26,900 nucleotides of DNA from Patescibacteria group bacterium. Lineage in GTDB: Bacteria; Patescibacteriota; Saccharimonadia; CAILAD01; BJGX01. This document shows positions 1-5,712 of the stretch, piece by piece; the stretch's first letter is position 1; each line of letters opens with the position of its first letter. A program made the position numbers and the translations under genes. Location: NCBI GenBank assembly GCA_030917065.1, contig JAUPVL010000016.1, forward strand, positions 1 through 26,900. The letters run 5' to 3'. Under the pieces are notes generated by a model. The model saw only the letters and a program-made list of their open reading frames with translations, ran no database searches and was not told the DNA's origin.

Positions 1-2
1 AA

Positions 3-845
3 AAACTTTATGGTGCAAAAATAACTCTTGATTTTCCTAGCGTAGGCGCAACTGAACAGGTTCTGTTGAGCGCCGTGCTCGCCAAAGGCGTTACAGAGCT
101 CAGAAACGCTGCAGTTGAGCCTGAGATAATTGATTTGATATGCGTCTTGCAAAAAATGGGAGCTATCATTGCTGTCAACACTGACAGGGTCATCACTATT
201 ACAGGGGTAGAGAAGCTTCATGGTTTTGAGCACAGTGTCATGCCTGACAGGATAGAAGCGGGAAGTTGGGCCTGCGCTGCAGCAGCTACAAACGGCAGAA
301 TATTTGTAAAGGACGCGTGTCAGGCAGATATGATGACCTTTTTGAATGCTTTTAGATTGGTGGGTTGCGAATATCAAGTAAACTCAACTGGAATAGAGTT
401 TTGGCGAGGTTCAAAAACATCGCCTATCAGCCTAGAGACCGATGTACACCCTGGGTTTATGACTGATTGGCAGCAACCATTTACTGTACTTTTGACTCAG
501 ATAGATGGACTTTCTATCGTGCACGAAACTGTTTATGAAGATCGTTTTGGATTTACGAACACCCTAAATGAGATGGGTGCAAAAATCCAACTATATCAAA
601 ATTGTCTCGGCAAGTTGCCATGTAGATTTGCCCAGAGTAATTACTTGCATAGTGCAGTGATATCTGGCCCTACCAAACTCAAAGCTCATGATATTACTGT
701 TCCTGACTTGAGAGCTGGCTTTAGCTATATTATTGCAGCACTTGTAGCGGAAGGAACTAGCAAGATCCGCAATATAGACATCATAGATCGCGGATACGAA
801 TCCTTCGAGCAAAAACTCAAAAGTATTGGTGCACAAATCCACTAA
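3..845 (+). CDS. murA: UDP-N-acetylglucosamine 1-carboxyvinyltransferase (MurA), 3' part
   Basis: This is the C-terminal two thirds (about 280 residues) of MurA, which transfers enolpyruvate from PEP to UDP-GlcNAc in the first committed step of peptidoglycan synthesis in the cytoplasm. The reading frame is open from base 3, so the gene starts outside the window; the apparent TTG start at base 66 is internal. Visible family signatures are FPSVGATE near the left edge, NAAVEPEI, MPDRIEAG, HPGFMTDWQQPF (the Asp of TDxQ is the proposed catalytic base region), HETVYEDRF and the C-terminal PDLRAG with the conserved Arg, followed by DRGYE. The N-terminal catalytic Cys loop lies outside the window. 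No frameshift is seen. It ends 44 bases before the GreA-like gene. Recognition is by family motifs and is secure. Confidence 0.93.
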   Translation, partial: KLYGAKITLDFPSVGATEQVLLSAVLAKGVTELRNAAVEPEIIDLICVLQKMGAIIAVNTDRVITITGVEKLHGFEHSVMPDRIEAGSWACAAAATNGRIFVKDACQADMMTFLNAFRLVGCEYQVNSTGIEFWRGSKTSPISLETDVHPGFMTDWQQPFTVLLTQIDGLSIVHETVYEDRFGFTNTLNEMGAKIQLYQNCLGKLPCRFAQSNYLHSAVISGPTKLKAHDITVPDLRAGFSYIIAALVAEGTSKIRNIDIIDRGYESFEQKLKSIGAQIH

Positions 846-889
846 TAGTATATATTGAACATTTGGTCTATATTCGGTATTATTGGAGT

Positions 890-1366
890 ATGAAAGATAG
901 ATATATCACACAAGCTGAATATGATTTTCTGACTGCAAGACTGTCCAAATTGGATCAGGATGATAAAGTTGCGCTCGCGGACTTAAAGCATGCTCTCAAT
1001 TATGGGTCAGAAACATGGCACGACAATGACATGTATGACACAGCCAAAAATAAACAAATAAACATTGATATCGAAAAAAAAGAAATACAAAGCATACTAA
1101 AATCTAGTAGGGTACTAAGTCCTAATAAAGTTAGTAATCTTAAGGTAGGTATAGGCACACGTGTGAGTCTAGAGAATATTGACGATCAGGAATCTTTAAC
1201 ATTCAATCTAGGCGGAAGTGAGGCTACAAGACTCGGGGAGGACTGGGTGAGTCTGGCATCTCCACTAGGTAAGGCTTTGAAAAATCAAACAAAAGATTCG
1301 ATAGTAGATGTCAAGCTACCATCAGGAGATATAAACTACAAGATATTAAAAATTGAAGTTATTTAA
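890..1366 (+). CDS. greA: GreA/GreB-family transcription elongation factor
   Basis: This 158-residue protein has the Gre architecture: an N-terminal antiparallel coiled coil (about residues 5-80) and a C-terminal FKBP-like domain (about 85-158). Gre factors enter the RNA polymerase secondary channel and stimulate cleavage of backtracked RNA. The coiled-coil tip reads SETWHDNDMYDTAK in place of the usual GDLSENAEYDAAKE; it keeps an acidic cluster but is divergent. The C-terminal domain has VGIGTRVSLENID and a late SLASPLGKAL segment typical of GreA. I chose ATG 890 over TTG 863 because Gre proteins normally begin a few residues before this point, but GGAG (885-888) is only one base from that ATG, so the start is uncertain. 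The symbol is given by family; it could equally be a GreB-like or CPR-specific Gre paralogue. Confidence 0.8.
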   Translation: MKDRYITQAEYDFLTARLSKLDQDDKVALADLKHALNYGSETWHDNDMYDTAKNKQINIDIEKKEIQSILKSSRVLSPNKVSNLKVGIGTRVSLENIDDQESLTFNLGGSEATRLGEDWVSLASPLGKALKNQTKDSIVDVKLPSGDINYKILKIEVI

Positions 1367-1377
1367 ATAAATAAGTG

Positions 1378-1406
1378 TTGACATCTATCTAGTGTTTTGG
1401 TAAATT
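1378..1406 (+). promoter_or_regulatory. Predicted promoter of the noncoding RNA/tRNA unit
   Basis: A perfect -35 TTGACA (1378-1383) is followed after 17 bases by TAAATT (1401-1406, 4 of 6 matches to TATAAT). Transcription would start near 1413 and run through the structured RNA segment and all four tRNA-shaped elements to the terminator at 2296-2331. No convincing terminator separates it from the Gre gene just upstream, so read-through is also possible. Confidence 0.6.
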
Positions 1407-1454
1407 ATTACGTGCTTTTGTACCTAATAGTATGCTGTTTTATTTTATATGAGA

Positions 1455-1491
1455 CAGCTACAGCTGAGATGATACATACTAGCTGTAGCTG
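1455..1491 (+). other. Perfect 11-bp hairpin in the 5' part of the RNA unit
   Basis: CAGCTACAGCT (1455-1465) pairs perfectly with AGCTGTAGCTG (1481-1491) around a 15-base loop. It is not followed by a T run, so it does not look like a Rho-independent terminator. It lies between the predicted transcription start and the GC-rich structured segment. It may be the first helix of the RNA or a protein or processing site. Confidence 0.55.
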
Positions 1492-1516
1492 CCGCATCTA
1501 ACTAGAGCAGCAACAT

Positions 1517-1789
1517 TTGTGCCGACCGGTGAGAAGCGCTTGGTGTTTCCCAGGCACCTGCGTGCACCGGTCGGCACAACCAACTCTCACCAGATCCTGG
1601 GTAACCGTGCGGGGCGCGCGGACCTGGAGAGCGGTGGAGTAGTCCGGAAGAATCTTGGTGGCGTGATGACACTCGTAACCAACTCTTTCGGACCCTTGCC
1701 CGAGATCTACCTAGGTATCGGTACGGAATGCCAACGTACCCTTGCGGGAAGCCGTGATATCGAAAGTGTCTCGGACGAGGTGCAGTACA
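1517..1789 (+). ncRNA. GC-rich structured RNA segment of unknown identity
   Basis: About 270 bases are clearly richer in G and C than the neighbouring genes and fill with complementary segments. (a) TTGTGCCGACCGGTG (1517-1531) pairs perfectly with 1565-1579 (15 bp), with inner pairs 1542-1545/1555-1558. (b) 1583-1591 pairs with 1633-1640 around an inner stem 1605-1610/1616-1621 flanked by 1600-1602/1622-1624. (c) GTCCGGAAGA (1642-1651) pairs with 1684-1693 with inner TTGGT/ACCAA (1655-1659/1678-1682). (d) CCGAGA (1700-1705) pairs with 1769-1774 around hairpin GGTACG/CGTACC (1720-1725/1735-1740). No hallmark of RNase P RNA, tmRNA or SRP RNA was found. It leads directly into the first tRNA-shaped element. 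It could be an independent ncRNA, a long processed 5' leader, or part of one larger RNA. Open reading frames here look incidental. Confidence 0.6.
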
Positions 1790-1861
1790 GGGGGCGTAGC
1801 TCAGTCGGCAGAGCGTCCACCTACGGGTGGAAGGTCGCGGGTTCAAATCCCGTCGTCTCCT
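1790..1861 (+). tRNA. tRNA-shaped element 1 (Arg-ACG-like, 6-base anticodon loop)
   Basis: This 72-base cloverleaf has a fully paired 7-bp acceptor (1790-1796 with 1854-1860, with G-U pairs), a D arm GCTC/GAGC, and a T arm GCGGG/CCCGT with loop TTCAAAT. The anticodon stem TCCAC/GTGGA (1816-1820/1827-1831) leaves a loop of only six bases, CTACGG, one short of normal. If U33 is T1822, the anticodon would be ACG (Arg). The discriminator base is T and no CCA is encoded. Twenty bases of the D-arm region are identical to those of element 3. It may be a real tRNA with an unusual loop, a decayed gene, or a tRNA-like module of the larger RNA. Confidence 0.65.
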
Positions 1862-1864
1862 CAA

Positions 1865-1988
1865 GGATTGTCTCTAGACGATCCAGCAAGCGTCCTGGGG
1901 TATACGCACGGGAGTCGCGCTCTCACGAACGCGTATGTCCGTGCGTATCTCCAGGGCGACCATCAAGACTTTGGTCTAGAGTGGTCGC
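1865..1988 (+). other. Spacer tiled with three strong hairpins
   Basis: The spacer between elements 1 and 2 is almost completely base-paired on paper. GGATTGTC (1865-1872) pairs with GACGATCC (1877-1884). CCTGGGGTATACGCACGG (1894-1911) pairs with 1939-1955 in a stem of about 16-17 bp with one bulge. GCGACCA (1956-1962) pairs with TGGTCGC (1982-1988), with an inner AGAC/GTCT (1966-1969/1974-1977). Ordinary tRNA spacers are short and unstructured, so this suggests processing sites or a functional RNA. Confidence 0.6.
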
Positions 1989-1990
1989 AA

Positions 1991-2064
1991 GGTCCTGTAG
2001 CTCAGTCTGGCAGAGCGCGTCAACACCATTGACGAGGTCGGGGGTTCAAATCCCGCCAGGGCCA
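1991..2064 (+). tRNA. tRNA-shaped element 2 (loop ACACCAT, C at position 33)
   Basis: This element has normal length (74 bases) and a 7-bp acceptor, 1991-1997 with 2057-2063. The D arm is GCTC/GAGC with loop AGTCTGGCA. The anticodon stem CGTCA/TGACG (2018-2022/2030-2034) closes a seven-base loop, ACACCAT. The base at position 33, almost always U in tRNAs, is C, and the formal anticodon would be ACC, which bacteria do not normally use. The T stem GGGGG/CCCGC contains a G-G mismatch at 50-64. The discriminator is A and no CCA is encoded. A scanner would probably call it a tRNA of low score or undetermined type. Confidence 0.6.
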
Positions 2065-2094
2065 CAAAGGCATTGATTGGCCTTCAACAATCTC

Positions 2095-2167
2095 GGTTCG
2101 GTAGCTCAGTCGGCAGAGCGCCTGTGTGAAAAACAGGAGGTCGTAGGCTCGAAACCTACCCGAACCA
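2095..2167 (+). tRNA. tRNA-Phe (GAA)
   Basis: The acceptor GGTTCGG/CCGAACC (2095-2101/2160-2166) is perfectly paired. The D arm is GCTC/GAGC, and the anticodon stem CCTGT/ACAGG (2121-2125/2133-2137) closes a normal seven-base loop GTGAAAA with U33 and anticodon GAA. The T stem is GTAGG/CCTAC. The T loop reads CTCGAAA, with C instead of the nearly universal T at position 54, and position 32 is G. The discriminator is A; no CCA is encoded, so a CCA-adding enzyme is needed. It is the most tRNA-like of the four elements. Confidence 0.88.
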
Positions 2168-2196
2168 CATGGCTTGACCAAGCCCAAAATGGTCAC

Positions 2197-2268
2197 GCGG
2201 CTCTAGCTCAACGGCAGAGCATTCGACCGCCAAGTCGAAGGTTGCGGGTTCGAATCCCGCGGGCCGCT
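2197..2268 (+). tRNA. tRNA-Gly-like element (GCC) with irregular anticodon loop
   Basis: The acceptor GCGGCTC/GGGCCGC (2197-2203/2261-2267), U73, D arm GCTC/GAGC and T arm GCGGG/CCCGC with loop TTCGAAT are those of a bacterial tRNA-Gly. The anticodon arm is irregular: TTCGAC (2222-2227) pairs with GTCGAA (2234-2239) in six pairs around a six-base loop CGCCAA. Taking five pairs instead gives an eight-base loop, CCGCCAAG. A standard Gly-GCC loop would be TTGCCAA, so the base before GCC is C rather than U. No CCA is encoded. It could be a functional Gly tRNA with a strained loop. Confidence 0.7.
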
Positions 2269-2295
2269 CTTAGGCATAGCCTACCTCAACAGGCC

Positions 2296-2331
2296 GGCTC
2301 CTAGTGAATTTCACTAGGAGCCTTCTCTTTT
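2296..2331 (+). terminator. Rho-independent terminator of the RNA unit
   Basis: GGCTCCTAGTGAA pairs with TTCACTAGGAGCC (2296-2308/2310-2322), a near-perfect stem, followed by a T-rich tract TTCTCTTTTT. A smaller hairpin TAGGC-ATA-GCCTA (2271-2283) precedes it. It closes the tRNA unit just upstream of the tig promoter. Confidence 0.9.
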
Positions 2332-2345
2332 TGTAATAATTCGAG

Positions 2346-2351
2346 TATAAT
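2346..2351 (+). promoter_or_regulatory. -10 element of tig, implying a leaderless mRNA
   Basis: A perfect TATAAT at 2346-2351 ends only eight bases before the tig ATG, so transcription would start at about 2357-2360, on or next to the start codon. No Shine-Dalgarno sequence is present. The -35 region is weak and overlaps the T tract of the upstream terminator. Confidence 0.6.
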
Positions 2352-2359
2352 ATCAAGTC

Positions 2360-3637
2360 ATGATTAAACACACACTTACCAAAAAATCCAAATCCGAAAA
2401 TGTATTATCAATCACTGTTGATGAACAGTTTATAGCTCCTTACAAACAAGCTGTTCTCAAGCGTCTTAAGGCAAATCTAAAAGTTGCTGGATTTCGACCT
2501 GGCAAGGCCCCCGACAATATAGCGGAGCGTGAAATCGGCGAAGCCAAAGTACAGGCTGAAGTACTGGAAGAAGTTATTATGCACGCATACTCCAAGGCAG
2601 TACGCGAAGAAAAACTCGAAACCATAGCTTCACCACAAATCAATCTCAAGAAATTCGTACCTTATAACGAACTAGAGTTCGAAGCAGTAGTGCCAGTAAT
2701 GCCAGAGATAAAACTAGACTATAAAAAACTAAAGTTAAAAAAACCAACGGTCAAAATAGAGTCTGCAGAGATTGAAGACACTCTCCAAAATATACTCAAA
2801 CAATCTGCCAAAAAAACCGACTCAACCAAACCTATCAAAAAAGGTGATGAAGTTACTTTTGACTTTGACGGTACACGTGAAGGCAAAAAAGTAGATGGAG
2901 CAAGTGCCAAGAATCATACCTTAGTGATCGGAGATGGAAGTTTTATACCTGGTTTTGAGGACAACATGATTGGTTTGAAAAAAGATGCCACTAAGAAGTT
3001 TAATATAACATTCCCAAAAGACTATCATGCCAAAGAACTTGCTAACAAATCTGTAGAATTTACTATCAAAATCAACAATATTCAAAACATTGAGTTACCA
3101 AAATTAGATGACGCTTGGGCTAAGACTATCGGTCCAGTCAACAGCCTAAAAGAACTCAAAGAAGAAATTAAAAACAGCTTGAGCCAAAACAAACAAGCTG
3201 AGTCCGATAAACAATACGAAAACGAATTGTTAGAAAAAGTAATCGAAACCTCAGATGTAGATGTAGCTGAAAGCTTAGTGAACGAGCAAGCTTCACAACT
3301 GCGCAACGAAACAGAACAAAATCTCAAGAACAACGGCCTCACTATAGAAAAGTATCTTCAGCTCCAAGGTCAGAAGCCTCAGGAATTTGAAGAAACTCTT
3401 AAAAAAGAGGCCAAAAAAAGAGTGCAGTTGGGTCTTGTACTACGATATGTGATAGAGTCAGAAAAGATTTTGGTGAGTGATACTGAGATAGAAGCTGAAA
3501 TGAACAAACTAAGAGCCCAGTATACTGATCCTAAAATGCAAGAAGAACTCACTCATGATCATTTCAAGCAAGATCTAAAAAATCACCTGCTCACTACAAA
3601 AGCAATCGCAAAATTGGTACAATACGCACAAGCTTAG
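2360..3637 (+). CDS. tig: Trigger factor (ribosome-bound chaperone, peptidyl-prolyl isomerase)
   Basis: This 425-residue protein, normal length for the family, is the first chaperone met by nascent chains at the ribosomal exit tunnel. The N-terminal ribosome-binding domain has the signature GFRPGKAP at residues 44-51, which contacts L23. An FKBP-type isomerase domain spans about residues 160-240 (GDEVTFDFDG, FIPGFEDNMIG). The C-terminal part is the helical, charged arm domain. The start is the ATG directly behind a TATAAT box, which implies a leaderless message. clpP follows after 27 bases without a terminator; the tig-clp neighbourhood is common in bacteria and links folding with proteolysis. 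Confidence 0.95.
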   Translation: MIKHTLTKKSKSENVLSITVDEQFIAPYKQAVLKRLKANLKVAGFRPGKAPDNIAEREIGEAKVQAEVLEEVIMHAYSKAVREEKLETIASPQINLKKFVPYNELEFEAVVPVMPEIKLDYKKLKLKKPTVKIESAEIEDTLQNILKQSAKKTDSTKPIKKGDEVTFDFDGTREGKKVDGASAKNHTLVIGDGSFIPGFEDNMIGLKKDATKKFNITFPKDYHAKELANKSVEFTIKINNIQNIELPKLDDAWAKTIGPVNSLKELKEEIKNSLSQNKQAESDKQYENELLEKVIETSDVDVAESLVNEQASQLRNETEQNLKNNGLTIEKYLQLQGQKPQEFEETLKKEAKKRVQLGLVLRYVIESEKILVSDTEIEAEMNKLRAQYTDPKMQEELTHDHFKQDLKNHLLTTKAIAKLVQYAQA

Positions 3638-3664
3638 TTTTAATAAACGCTTTAGGAGGAGTAC

Positions 3665-4297
3665 ATGCAAGACGCTAGTTCAAAAACAACTAACAGTTCG
3701 ATATTAATTCCTACGGTTATAGAAAAAACTCAAGGTGGCGAGAGAGCATATGATATATATTCTCGACTGCTCAAAGAAAGAATTATATTCTTAGGCACTG
3801 GTATAGACGATACGGTAGCAAACATTGTTATCGCACAACTACTATTTTTACAAAGCGAAGATCCTAGTTCAGATATTAGTCTGTATATTAATAGTCCAGG
3901 GGGTAGTGTTTCGGCAGGTTTGGCTATTTACGATACCATGCAACATATTAGTCCAGATGTATCGACTATATGCGTAGGTATGGCGGCAAGTATGGGTGCG
4001 TTTTTACTAGCTTGTGGAGAGAAAGGCAAACGGTTTGCACTGCCAAACAGTAGGGTCATGATACACCAACCGTCTGGCGGGTTTCAGGGTACAGCGGCAG
4101 ACATAGAAATTACCGCAAACGAAATCATCAAGATCAGACATCAGCTCAACAAGATATTGGCCGAAAAAACCTCTCAAAAAGTAGAAAAAATAAGCTCTGA
4201 TTCCGACAGGGATTTTTGGCAGAGCGCTGAAGAGGCTAAGAAATATGGTCTCGTCGATCAGGTGGTAGAAAAAGTAGCAGAAAAAAAACATAAATAA
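3665..4297 (+). CDS. clpP: ATP-dependent Clp protease proteolytic subunit
   Basis: ClpP forms the barrel-shaped serine protease that degrades substrates fed by Clp ATPases. At 210 residues it has normal length. The catalytic triad is visible: Ser109 in GMAASMGA, His134 in MIHQPSGG and Asp179 in SSDSDRDFW. The SPGGSV loop (residues 77-82) that shapes the oxyanion region is also present. A strong AGGAGG lies five bases before the ATG. It is probably cotranscribed with tig upstream and with the MFS gene, which starts ten bases after its stop. The Clp ATPase partner is not in this window. Confidence 0.96.
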   Translation: MQDASSKTTNSSILIPTVIEKTQGGERAYDIYSRLLKERIIFLGTGIDDTVANIVIAQLLFLQSEDPSSDISLYINSPGGSVSAGLAIYDTMQHISPDVSTICVGMAASMGAFLLACGEKGKRFALPNSRVMIHQPSGGFQGTAADIEITANEIIKIRHQLNKILAEKTSQKVEKISSDSDRDFWQSAEEAKKYGLVDQVVEKVAEKKHK

Positions 4298-4307
4298 CAA
4301 TAACCCG

Positions 4308-5552
4308 ATGTATAGTAAGCTTCTTCGCAACCCTGAATTTCTAAAGATTTGGGTCGCCCAAATAACCAGTCAGCTTGCAACAAATCTTTTGAACTTTGCT
4401 CTTATCATAAGAGTTTATGAACTAGCAGCAAACACTCGATATGCAAATATTGCGGTGAGTCTTTTGATACTGGCCTTTGGTGTGCCATCTATCATATTCG
4501 CTGTTCTGGCAGGAGCATATGTTGACCACTGGGATCGTAAGAAGGTATTAATAGTGACCAACATAGTAAGGGCGGTACTTGTCTTGGGATTTTTGATATT
4601 CTCTTCGAATTTACTGATGATCTACTTGATAGTATTTGCAGTATCAGTGTTTTCACAATTTTTTACACCAGCCGAAGGTGCTGCATTACCTAAACTAGTT
4701 AAGAAGTCTGAGCTGGTGAGCGCAAACTCACTGTTTTTATTCACGCTTTATGGCTCGTTCGTCGTCGGCTATAGCTTGGCAGGTCCTATCATTTCTCTAT
4801 GGGGACCAGACTCGGTTTATTGGGTGACATCTATTTCGTTCGTGGTTGCATCTGTACTTTGTATTAGCTTGCCGAATCTTCGAGCAAAACTCGAGTACAG
4901 AGACTTACGACAGGTAAACAAAGAGGTATTTTCTACTATTCATCATAACTTCGTGAGAATCATTAAGAATCCTAGTTTGATACTGCCTATCGCAAATCTC
5001 ACCATAGCTCAAGCTATGCTCGGTGTGATTGCAGTACTAGCTCCAGCCATAGCAATCTTGGTGTTCAATCAAAGTCTTGCCGCGGTAAGCTATAAGATAG
5101 TAGTCCCTGCAGCGCTCGGTATGGTTGTTGGCGCGATACTGGTAGGAACAATCTTTAAAAGTACCAGCAAAACAAAGCTCATTAATATCGGCATCAGTAT
5201 AGCCTCATTGATGCTCATCGGTCTAAGTTTTGTGCCCAAGCTAAATGGCCTGATGTACTTTGGTGTAATAGTGGCAGGCATAGCTCTTGTATTAGGAGTC
5301 TCCAATGGCTTAGTGAGCGTATCAGCACAGACGTTGTTGCAACTAAACTCTACAGATGAGACTCGCGGCAAAATATTTGGCACACTAAACATGATGATGA
5401 ATATAGCCGCTATTGTACCGGTGTTTTTGGCAGGCGTAACGGCTGATCTCATAAGTCCACTGAGTGTACTCACGATATCGGGCGTATTGATTGGTCTATA
5501 TGGTATATTTCAATATCGAATATTTAATAGATTGCAACTAAAAAGTACTTGA
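4308..5552 (+). CDS. Major facilitator superfamily transporter
   Basis: This 414-residue, very hydrophobic protein should form about twelve membrane helices with a longer central cytoplasmic loop near residues 195-220. The loop after helix 2 holds an MFS motif A variant, GAYVDHWDRKKV (residues 69-80). Overall layout resembles the MFS_3 group, which includes EntS-like exporters and many predicted drug efflux proteins. The substrate cannot be told from sequence. It follows clpP by ten bases without a good ribosome site, suggesting translational coupling. Its TGA stop codon overlaps the -35 hexamer of the rpoB promoter. Confidence 0.85.
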   Translation: MYSKLLRNPEFLKIWVAQITSQLATNLLNFALIIRVYELAANTRYANIAVSLLILAFGVPSIIFAVLAGAYVDHWDRKKVLIVTNIVRAVLVLGFLIFSSNLLMIYLIVFAVSVFSQFFTPAEGAALPKLVKKSELVSANSLFLFTLYGSFVVGYSLAGPIISLWGPDSVYWVTSISFVVASVLCISLPNLRAKLEYRDLRQVNKEVFSTIHHNFVRIIKNPSLILPIANLTIAQAMLGVIAVLAPAIAILVFNQSLAAVSYKIVVPAALGMVVGAILVGTIFKSTSKTKLINIGISIASLMLIGLSFVPKLNGLMYFGVIVAGIALVLGVSNGLVSVSAQTLLQLNSTDETRGKIFGTLNMMMNIAAIVPVFLAGVTADLISPLSVLTISGVLIGLYGIFQYRIFNRLQLKST

Positions 5553-5578
5553 CACCTTGTGGGTTATCAGGTTAAGAT
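5549..5578 (+). promoter_or_regulatory. Predicted promoter of the rpoBC-rpsLG unit
   Basis: A perfect TTGACA (5549-5554), overlapping the stop codon of the MFS gene, is followed after 18 bases by TAAGAT (5573-5578). Transcription from here would produce a leader of about 125 bases before rpoB. Confidence 0.55.
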
Positions 5579-5601
5579 TGTTTATATAGAGGACGCTTAA
5601 A

Positions 5602-5650
5602 CTTTCCAACCGGTTTGTATACCCAAAAATATTTGGGTTACCGGTTTTTT
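5602..5650 (+). terminator. Terminator-like hairpin in the rpoB leader
   Basis: The outer stem AACCGGT/ACCGGTT and inner stem ACCCAAA/TTTGGGT, around a short AATA loop, are followed by a run of T. It would end transcripts from the clpP-MFS operon. Because the best promoter lies upstream of it, it may also act as an attenuator of rpoBC. Confidence 0.75.
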
Positions 5651-5666
5651 ATCAGTTTAGAAAAAC

Positions 5667-5700
5667 CTCCTAAATATAGAGCATCATTAATTATTAGGAG
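5667..5700 (+). promoter_or_regulatory. Possible hairpin hiding the rpoB ribosome-binding site
   Basis: CTCCTAA (5667-5673) is exactly complementary to TTAGGAG (5694-5700), which contains the AGGAG Shine-Dalgarno of rpoB, 12 bases before its ATG. Folding would mask ribosome entry. A seven-base match can arise by chance, but its exact overlap with the ribosome site is suggestive. Confidence 0.45.
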
Positions 5701-5712
5701 AAAGTATAAAAT

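Noticed and set aside
1517..1789. RNase P RNA, tmRNA, SRP RNA or a group I/II intron
   Set aside because: None of their conserved elements were found: no GAGGAAAGTC/ACAGAA pair, no tmRNA ends or tag frame, no symmetric SRP helix-8 loop, and no intron core or domain V.
1502..2304. Several overlapping open frames of 75-185 codons on both strands across the tRNA region
   Set aside because: They arise from GC-rich structured RNA with few stop codons, cross the cloverleaves, and share repeated peptide pieces that are just translated D arms (such as AQSAER). No ribosome sites.
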